Under the pieces are notes generated by a model that was given only the letters and a program-made list of their open reading frames with translations, was not told the DNA's origin and searched no databases. The position numbers and the translations under genes were made by a program. Positions 14,450 through 19,844 of a DNA stretch of 19,844 bases are shown here, piece after piece. The stretch's first letter is position 1. The number at the start of each line of letters is the position of its first letter. The stretch comes from an uncultured Gammaproteobacteria bacterium (GTDB lineage: Bacteria; Pseudomonadota; Gammaproteobacteria; Chromatiales; Chromatiaceae): contig CALAZS010000239.1 of NCBI GenBank assembly GCA_937926265.1, forward strand, positions 1 to 19,844, given 5' to 3'.

Positions 14450-15912
14450 TGAAAATCCTGTTCGTCACCAGTGAAGCTTTTCCGCTGATTAAAACCGGCG
14501 GGCTTGGTGACGTGTCCAACAGCTTACCAAACAGCTTTGTGCAGCAGGGTGCTGATGTCAGGCTTGTGCTTCCAGCCTATCGTGATGTACTAAAAAAAAT
14601 TGAATCTTACAAAATACTGGGCTGGCTTAAGCTAGGTTTGCAGCAGGAAATCAGAATACTCGAATGTCGTCATGACGACTTCAACATGCCAATCTGGCTT
14701 GTTGATCAGCCACTGCTGTTTGATCGGGAAGGCAACCCTTACACCCACCCTGAAGGCTATGACTGGCAGGACAACCCTGTCAGGTTCAATATTTTCACCC
14801 AGGCTGCTGCCCTGTTGGCAACCGATGCGCTGAAGCTTGGCTGGCATGCAGATGTCGTCCATGCCAATGACTGGCAGACCGGAATGGTACATGCCCACCT
14901 CGGCCATGAAGCCAGCCCGCCAAAGAGAGTCTTCACCATCCACAACATTGCCTACGACTGCCAGTTTGACTTTGGCACTTTCCAGGCTTTGCATCTGCCG
15001 CCGCACTGGTGGTCAATGGAACTGGGCGAGTTCTACGACAGGTTTTCAATGCTCAAGGCCGGCATGGTGTTCTCGGATATGATCACCACAGTCAGCCCGC
15101 AATATGCACGTGAAATTCGCACTCCTGAATATGGTTATGGCTATTCGTCCATACTTGAAAAATACCATCACAAGCTGCATGGCATACTCAATGGCATAGA
15201 CACCACTACCTGGAACCCGGCCAGGGATGCCGAACTGGTTAAGCATTACGAGGCCAGTGACAAGAGCATCACCATAGCCAAGGCAAAAACCGCCAATAAG
15301 CTGCATTTACTCAAACAGCTTGGTGCGAAAGACCCTGAAACCTGCTGTGAAAAACCCCTGGTGGCATTTGTCGGAAGACTGGTTTTCCAAAAAGGCATCG
15401 ACCTGCTGTTAAATGCCATCGAGATACTTTTACCAAAACATAATGCCTGCTTTGCGATAATTGGCAGTGGCGAGCATGATCTTGAACAGCATCTTGCCTA
15501 TCTGACCAGGCAACACCCTGAAAGGGTATTTGCACATATTGGCTATTCTGAATCCCTGGCACACCAGCTTGAAGCCGGCGCTGATATTTTTGCAATGCCA
15601 TCGCGCTATGAGCCCTGTGGCCTGAACCAGTTATACAGCCTGCGATATGGTACGCCCCCGGTTGTGCGCAATACCGGCGGGCTTGCCGATACCGTCACCC
15701 AAACCAGTGCTGAATCAATTAAAAACAATACAGCCACCGGTTTTTTATTCGAAAATCCTTCTGCTCAGTCACTTGCGGACACCATAAGCCATGCCCTGTC
15801 TTACTATGATGACAGGAACACCTGGCAAAAAATAATTAAAAACTGCATGAACCAGGATTTCAGCTGGGACAACAGTGCGGCTGCCTACCTGGAACTGTTT
15901 AAACGAATTTAA
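14449..15912 (+). CDS. glgA: glycogen synthase (ADP-glucose)
   Basis: A 487-residue GT5 glycosyltransferase that adds glucose from ADP-glucose to the non-reducing end of glycogen, using the product of glgC. The ADP-glucose lysine K15 is in the N-terminal KTGGLGDV signature (15-22), and H165 lies in TIHNIAYD. The C-terminal Rossmann half has GRLVFQKGIDLL (309-320, R310 and K315). It also has the E-x7-E-type region PSRYEPCGLNQLYSLRYGT with E388, followed by NTGGLADTV. The stretch after H165 reads YDCQFD where E. coli has YQG, a local change outside the catalytic residues. The start shares one base with the glgB stop, and AAGGA lies ten bases upstream, so coupled translation is likely. glgP follows after 19 bp. 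Confidence 0.98.
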   Translation: MKILFVTSEAFPLIKTGGLGDVSNSLPNSFVQQGADVRLVLPAYRDVLKKIESYKILGWLKLGLQQEIRILECRHDDFNMPIWLVDQPLLFDREGNPYTHPEGYDWQDNPVRFNIFTQAAALLATDALKLGWHADVVHANDWQTGMVHAHLGHEASPPKRVFTIHNIAYDCQFDFGTFQALHLPPHWWSMELGEFYDRFSMLKAGMVFSDMITTVSPQYAREIRTPEYGYGYSSILEKYHHKLHGILNGIDTTTWNPARDAELVKHYEASDKSITIAKAKTANKLHLLKQLGAKDPETCCEKPLVAFVGRLVFQKGIDLLLNAIEILLPKHNACFAIIGSGEHDLEQHLAYLTRQHPERVFAHIGYSESLAHQLEAGADIFAMPSRYEPCGLNQLYSLRYGTPPVVRNTGGLADTVTQTSAESIKNNTATGFLFENPSAQSLADTISHALSYYDDRNTWQKIIKNCMNQDFSWDNSAAAYLELFKRI

Positions 15913-15931
15913 TTTTAGAGGAGAACACCTC

Positions 15932-18412
15932 ATGACTGACCACACTTCTGAAGATATCTGCATGCTGCCCCACATGGAAAAGCTGCCGACTGACCCCTAC
16001 GCGGTTGCCGCTGATTTCAGGAACTACCTCGACTATCACCTTGGACGGTTTTTGGGGTGCGATTATTTCTACCTTTATGAAGCCATGGCATACACGGTAC
16101 GTGACCGCCTGATGTCTGACTGGCGCAACAGCTTGATACAGTCGATGGAAAACGACCGTCGCCACGCTTATTACCTGTCACTTGAATACCTGATTGGCCG
16201 CTCACTCGGAAATCACCTGCTTAACCAGGACCTGACTGAAAGTGTCAGTGCAGCAGCCCAGGTTGCTGCCATCAAACTTGAGGAAATCCAAAGCCAGGAA
16301 CCGGATGCCGGCCTCGGCAATGGTGGCTTGGGACGTTTGGCTGCCTGTTTCCTGGATAGTTGTGCAACATTGAAACTCCCTGTTACGGGTTATGGTTTGC
16401 GCTATGAGTACGGCATGTTTCACCAGCACATTGAAAATGGTCAGCAGATTGAAGACCCAGATCACTGGTTACGTGATGGCCATCCCTGGGAAATTGAACG
16501 CCCGGAGTTTTCCCAGGTCGTTAAGTTTGGTGGCCACACTGAACACTTTATCGATCCCAATGGCCTGCATCATGCACGCTGGACGGATACTGAAGACGTC
16601 ATTGCCGTACCTTACGATGTACCGGTTTCAGGTTACAGAAATGGTATCGTCAACACGTTAAGGCTATGGGCAGCCTCTGCAACTGATGAATTTAACTTAA
16701 GTGAATTTAACTCGGGTGATTATGCCGATGCCGTGGCACAGAAAAACCAGGCTGAAAATATCACCATGGTGCTCTACCCGAATGATTCCAATGAAAACGG
16801 CAAGGAACTTCGATTACGCCAGCAGTACTTCCTGACCTCCGCGAGCCTGCAGGATGTTTTCAGAAACTGGGATGATAAACCGCTGAAGGACTTTGCCGCT
16901 GCCAACGTCTTCCAGTTAAACGATACTCACCCAAGTATCGCCGTTGCCGAATTGATGAGAATTCTAATTGATGAAAAACGACTGGCCTGGAACGATGCCT
17001 GGGCAATTACCACAAAGTGTATGGCCTATACCAACCATACCCTGCTACCTGAAGCGCTTGAGCGCTGGCCAGTCAAGTTGTTTGAATGCCTGCTGCCAAG
17101 ACTATTGGAAATCATTTACGAGATTAATGCCCGCTTCCTTGCACAGGTACGCAACCGCTGGCCTGCTGACATGGACAGACTCCAGCGTATGTCATTAATT
17201 GAAGAAGGCCCTGAACCCCAGGTTCGCATGGCCTGGCTGGCCATTGTTGGCAGCTTCTCGATTAACGGTGTTGCTGAATTGCACTCTGAATTACTTAAGC
17301 ACGGCCTGTTTAAAGATTTCTATGAAATGTGGCCGGAGAAATTCAACAACAAAACCAACGGTGTCACACCGCGCCGCTGGCTGGCACTGGCTAACCCGGA
17401 ACTGGCTGCATTAATCACTGAAAGCATTGGTGACGGCTGGCAAAACCACCTTGAAAAACTTTCAGAACTGGCAAAGTTTGCTCCTAAAAAAGGCAATGCC
17501 AAGTTTCATAAAACCTGGCTGCAAATTCGCCATAACAATAAACAACGTCTTGCCGAGCTGGTCAAAGACCAGACAGGAGTCACCTTTAACCCTGATTACC
17601 TTTTCGATGTGCAGGTTAAACGTATTCACGAATACAAGCGTCAACTGCTGAATGTTCTACATGTCATTCATCTGTATAACCGTATTCGTTATGGTGGCGA
17701 TACACAGATGCCTAAGCGCTGTGTTCTGATTGCCGGTAAAGCCGCACCCGGTTACTACCGGGCCAAGCAAATCATCAAGCTCATCAACAATGTTGCAGCA
17801 TTAATCAACAACGATGAAACCATTGGCGATCGTTTAAGAGTTGCTTTTCTACCCAACTACTCGGTTTCCAAGATGATGATCATCTGCCCGGCTGCAGATT
17901 TGTCTGAGCAAATATCCACCGCCGGCAAGGAAGCCTCCGGTACCGGCAACATGAAGTTTATGATGAATGGCAGTATCACGATTGGCACTTATGACGGTGC
18001 CAATATTGAAATCATGGATGCCGTGGGTGAAGAAAATTTCTTCCTGTTTGGATTGAAGGAAGATGAAGTTGAAGCCGTAAAACCGGCTTATAACCCACAG
18101 CACTATATTGATACAGATCCTGACCTCAAAGCGGTAATGGATTTACTTGAATCGGAACACTTCAACTCGTTCGAGCCCGGAATTTTCAACGACCTTGTGG
18201 ATTCGTTGAAAAATCCGCATGACCCGTGGATGACATTGGCTGATTTTCGCAGTTACGTTGATACCCAGCACCAGGTCGAAGAAGCCTGGAAAGATCAGGC
18301 CAAGTGGACCAGCATGAGTATCATGAACACCGCAACCAGCGGCATTTTCTCAACTGACCGTACTATCAGCCAGTACAACGAGGATATCTGGAAATTAACG
18401 CCAATGAGTTAA
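15932..18412 (+). CDS. glgP: glycogen phosphorylase
   Basis: An 826-residue PLP-dependent GT35 enzyme (E. coli GlgP is 815) that releases glucose-1-phosphate from glycogen chain ends. The PLP signature is EASGTGNMKFMMNGSITIG (667-685) with the Schiff-base lysine K675. Other family blocks are GLGNGGLGRLAACFLDSCAT (127-146), VFQLNDTHPSIAVAELMR (326-343), NGVTPRRWL (476-484), DVQVKRIHEYKRQ (559-571) and GKAAPGYYRAK (602-612). The open frame extends back into glgA at 15875, but the ATG at 15932 is preceded by GAGGAG eight bases away and is taken as the start. It is the last gene of the glycogen operon. No clear hairpin terminator follows; the next gene converges on it with 36 bp between stops. 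Confidence 0.98.
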   Translation: MTDHTSEDICMLPHMEKLPTDPYAVAADFRNYLDYHLGRFLGCDYFYLYEAMAYTVRDRLMSDWRNSLIQSMENDRRHAYYLSLEYLIGRSLGNHLLNQDLTESVSAAAQVAAIKLEEIQSQEPDAGLGNGGLGRLAACFLDSCATLKLPVTGYGLRYEYGMFHQHIENGQQIEDPDHWLRDGHPWEIERPEFSQVVKFGGHTEHFIDPNGLHHARWTDTEDVIAVPYDVPVSGYRNGIVNTLRLWAASATDEFNLSEFNSGDYADAVAQKNQAENITMVLYPNDSNENGKELRLRQQYFLTSASLQDVFRNWDDKPLKDFAAANVFQLNDTHPSIAVAELMRILIDEKRLAWNDAWAITTKCMAYTNHTLLPEALERWPVKLFECLLPRLLEIIYEINARFLAQVRNRWPADMDRLQRMSLIEEGPEPQVRMAWLAIVGSFSINGVAELHSELLKHGLFKDFYEMWPEKFNNKTNGVTPRRWLALANPELAALITESIGDGWQNHLEKLSELAKFAPKKGNAKFHKTWLQIRHNNKQRLAELVKDQTGVTFNPDYLFDVQVKRIHEYKRQLLNVLHVIHLYNRIRYGGDTQMPKRCVLIAGKAAPGYYRAKQIIKLINNVAALINNDETIGDRLRVAFLPNYSVSKMMIICPAADLSEQISTAGKEASGTGNMKFMMNGSITIGTYDGANIEIMDAVGEENFFLFGLKEDEVEAVKPAYNPQHYIDTDPDLKAVMDLLESEHFNSFEPGIFNDLVDSLKNPHDPWMTLADFRSYVDTQHQVEEAWKDQAKWTSMSIMNTATSGIFSTDRTISQYNEDIWKLTPMS

Positions 18413-18424
18413 GCCCCGACCATA

Positions 18425-18450
18425 TGCTTACTGGGTGCTTACTGGGTGCT
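18425..18450. repeat. tandem 11-bp repeat between glgP and the HIT gene
   Basis: TGCTTACTGGG occurs twice in exact tandem (18425-18435 and 18436-18446), followed by a partial third unit TGCT that runs into the HIT stop codon at 18449-18451. It fills most of the space between two convergent genes. It resembles in scale the repeat at 5021-5066 but has a different unit, and probably arose by slippage. Confidence 0.65.
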
Positions 18451-18859
18451 AATAAGTGATCAGGGGCAGCCCGGAAAACAATTCAAGTTGTTGCTGAAGA
18501 GCATCTGCTTTATAGGGCTCAGCTGCAGAATGCCCCCAGACAGGACCCGGCCATGCCGGGTCTTTTTCATGCCGACCGATATGGTGAACATGTAACTGCG
18601 ACACAATGTTTCCAAGTGCACCGACGTTCATCTTGATCACGCGAAAGTTGTTTTCAATAAATTCTGATACAAAACAGGACTCTTCCATCAGCTGTTTTCT
18701 GTCCTGCTGATTCAATTGATGGATTTCAGTTATATCTTCCCTGCGAGGTACAAGAATCACCCAGGGATAGCGGCTGTCATTCATTAACAGCACTTTAGTC
18801 AATTCCATGTCCCCAATTAAATGAGTATCTGCTTTTAGTTGATTATTTAACTCGAACAT
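18449..18859 (-). CDS. HIT-domain nucleotide hydrolase/transferase
   Basis: A 136-residue protein of the histidine triad superfamily. These enzymes act on the alpha-phosphate of nucleotides such as dinucleoside polyphosphates or nucleoside phosphoramidates. The motif is QLHVHHIGRH (88-97). The first histidine of the HxHxH triad is replaced by glutamine (Q88), as in a proteobacterial subgroup ending in DPAWPGPVWG (100-109), which is present here. H92 is the probable nucleophile. ADTHLIGDMELTKVLLMND (10-28) and YPWVILVPRR (31-40) match the family's opening strands. The frame is open upstream to 19093, overlapping htpX. The ATG at 18859 is chosen because homologues begin MFxL and ADTHxIGD follows at once. 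Its ribosome site is weak. The substrate is unknown. It converges with glgP and lies downstream of htpX. Confidence 0.88.
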   Translation of the reverse strand: MFELNNQLKADTHLIGDMELTKVLLMNDSRYPWVILVPRREDITEIHQLNQQDRKQLMEESCFVSEFIENNFRVIKMNVGALGNIVSQLHVHHIGRHEKDPAWPGPVWGHSAAEPYKADALQQQLELFSGLPLITY

Positions 18860-18907
18860 AGTTATTGACTGACAAGAAATACTGTTGAGAATTTGAGATG
18901 CTTCTGA

Positions 18908-18921
18908 GGCCATGGATGGCC
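18908..18921. promoter_or_regulatory. inverted repeat upstream of the HIT gene
   Basis: GGCCAT (18908-18913) and ATGGCC (18916-18921) are perfect 6-base arms around two bases. The repeat lies in the 133-bp space between the htpX stop and the HIT start, about 50 bases before the latter. It may be an operator or a small hairpin; there is no T run after it on the minus strand, so it is not a typical terminator. Confidence 0.3.
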
Positions 18922-18992
18922 GAAGTAGAGCGATACAGGGATGTACTTGAGCGTCATCGAAAATACTTAACTGTCTTTCTTGCTGAAAACCG

Positions 18993-19844
18993 CTAAGTGT
19001 TTTGTAAAGCTGCGATGCGCTTTTCAAGCGGCGGATGACTCGCAAACAACTCAGCCATCTTCCCACCCGAAATACCAAAAGCCGCCATTTCATCAGGCAA
19101 TGATTCCGGCTGGCCTTGCTGCAAACGTTTTAAGGCATTAACCATTTTCTGACGCCCAGCCAGGCTGGCACCACCTTCATCAGCCCTGAACTCGCGATAA
19201 CGTGAGAACCAGGCAACAATCATGGAAGCCAGAATACCCAGGATAAACTGGGCAGCCAAAGATACGATCCAGAAAGCCGGGCCATGTCCGCGTTCCACTT
19301 TAAACACGACACGGTCGACAATATGACCGATTACCCTGGACAGGAAAACAACAAAAGTATTGACCACTCCCTGAATCAAGGTCAGCGTAACCATATCGCC
19401 ATTGGCAACATGACTGACTTCATGTCCAAGCACCGCTTCAACTTCATCCTGGGTCATAGCCTGTAATAAGCCACTGCTTACTGCGACCAGTGCATTATTC
19501 TTGTTCCAGCCAGTTGCAAAAGCATTCGGTGCCGCCGAGTTAAAGATTCCCACTTCGGGCATACCAATACCAGCCTGCCTGGCCTGGAACGCTACAGTAT
19601 CAACCAGCCATTTTTCGGTTGGATTTGATGGTTGCTGAATCACTTGAACACCCATGCTTCTTTTAGCCATGGTCTTGGATAGAAACAACGAAATAAGTGA
19701 ACCGGAAAAACCAATGATGGCTGAATAAACCAGCAGCGCATTAAGATCCAGGTCAACACCATTGGCAGCCAACAGGTTATCAAAGCCTAACAGGCTGAAG
19801 ACAATACTCAGCAGCATGATGACTGCCAGGTTAGTACCTAGAAA
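18993..19844 (-). CDS. htpX: membrane zinc metalloprotease HtpX (partial, N-terminus cut by the window)
   Basis: 283 residues are visible, and the frame is open to the window edge. The first visible residues, FLGTNLAV, align by eye with E. coli HtpX residues 7-14, so about six residues are missing; the internal ATG at 19817 is not the start. HtpX is an M48 inner-membrane protease that helps degrade misfolded membrane proteins. The zinc motif GHEVSHVANGD is present with its two histidines and catalytic glutamate. The third ligand is the glutamate of SRYREFRADEG. Two N-terminal helices and two later ones (TLIQGVVNTFVVFLS and AAQFILGILASMIVAWF) give the expected topology. The C-terminal block LFASHPPLEKRIAAL is typical. 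The nearby HIT gene could be read from the same transcript. Confidence 0.97.
   Translation of the reverse strand, partial: FLGTNLAVIMLLSIVFSLLGFDNLLAANGVDLDLNALLVYSAIIGFSGSLISLFLSKTMAKRSMGVQVIQQPSNPTEKWLVDTVAFQARQAGIGMPEVGIFNSAAPNAFATGWNKNNALVAVSSGLLQAMTQDEVEAVLGHEVSHVANGDMVTLTLIQGVVNTFVVFLSRVIGHIVDRVVFKVERGHGPAFWIVSLAAQFILGILASMIVAWFSRYREFRADEGGASLAGRQKMVNALKRLQQGQPESLPDEMAAFGISGGKMAELFASHPPLEKRIAALQNT

Noticed and set aside
14632..15006. 124-codon minus-strand frame inside glgA
   Set aside because: It overlaps the conserved GT5 N-terminal domain; composition and lack of motifs mark it as a shadow.
15875..15931. Longer N-terminus for GlgP overlapping glgA
   Set aside because: GAGGAG eight bases before the ATG at 15932 is decisive, and the extra residues are just glgA sequence in another frame.
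18413..18467. GCCCC (18413) and GGGGC (18463) as a terminator between glgP and the HIT gene
   Set aside because: Arms of five bases with a 45-base loop and no T run are not a credible intrinsic terminator.

Overview
The window reads as ordinary chromosomal DNA from a gammaproteobacterium. It carries housekeeping genes typical of that class: slyX, zapE, bcp, pgi and htpX. Base composition looks moderate and even. Genes are tightly packed, and I see no tRNA, rRNA, CRISPR array, transposase, phage gene or attachment site. The genus cannot be fixed by eye. A free-living or symbiotic marine-type gammaproteobacterium with glycogen storage is plausible, but that is inference.

Left part (1-5543, all minus strand apart from a possible membrane-protein tail at the left edge). 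Reading in the direction of transcription: bcp (peroxiredoxin), a 779-residue membrane hybrid histidine kinase, a response regulator whose only other domain is a PAS domain, a small ArsR-type repressor, the ZapE/AFG1-like ATPase, and slyX. From the kinase to slyX the spacings are 6-32 bp, so co-transcription is likely. The kinase and response regulator carry no DNA-binding output domain. The ArsR protein behind them has two cysteines 66 residues apart, as I recall for the persulfide sensors BigR and SqrR. This kinase/REC-PAS/ArsR group is the least explained part of the window.

Middle (5544-7885). A small RRM-fold RNA-binding protein with a TTG start and a near-perfect ribosome binding site lies between bcp and pgi (glucose-6-phosphate isomerase). 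A good sigma70-type promoter precedes bcp. The 220 bp between the divergent genes pgi and glgC is the longest gap. It holds a perfect 17-bp palindrome and three copies of the octamer ATGAATTG, which could coordinate sugar-phosphate entry with glycogen synthesis.

Right part (7886-18412, plus strand). One compact glycogen operon: glgC (ADP-glucose pyrophosphorylase), a GH57 glucanohydrolase, a short malQ (4-alpha-glucanotransferase), glgB (branching enzyme), glgA (synthase) and glgP (phosphorylase). Junctions overlap or are at most 22 bp. GlgC makes ADP-glucose, GlgA polymerises it and GlgB branches the chains. GlgP releases glucose-1-phosphate. GH57 and MalQ probably process the short branches, since no GlgX-type debranching enzyme is present here.

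Right edge (18413-19844, minus strand). A HIT-domain protein and the htpX membrane protease, whose first few codons lie beyond the window. Several starts had to be moved from the longest open frame: GH57, glgB, glgP and the HIT gene.
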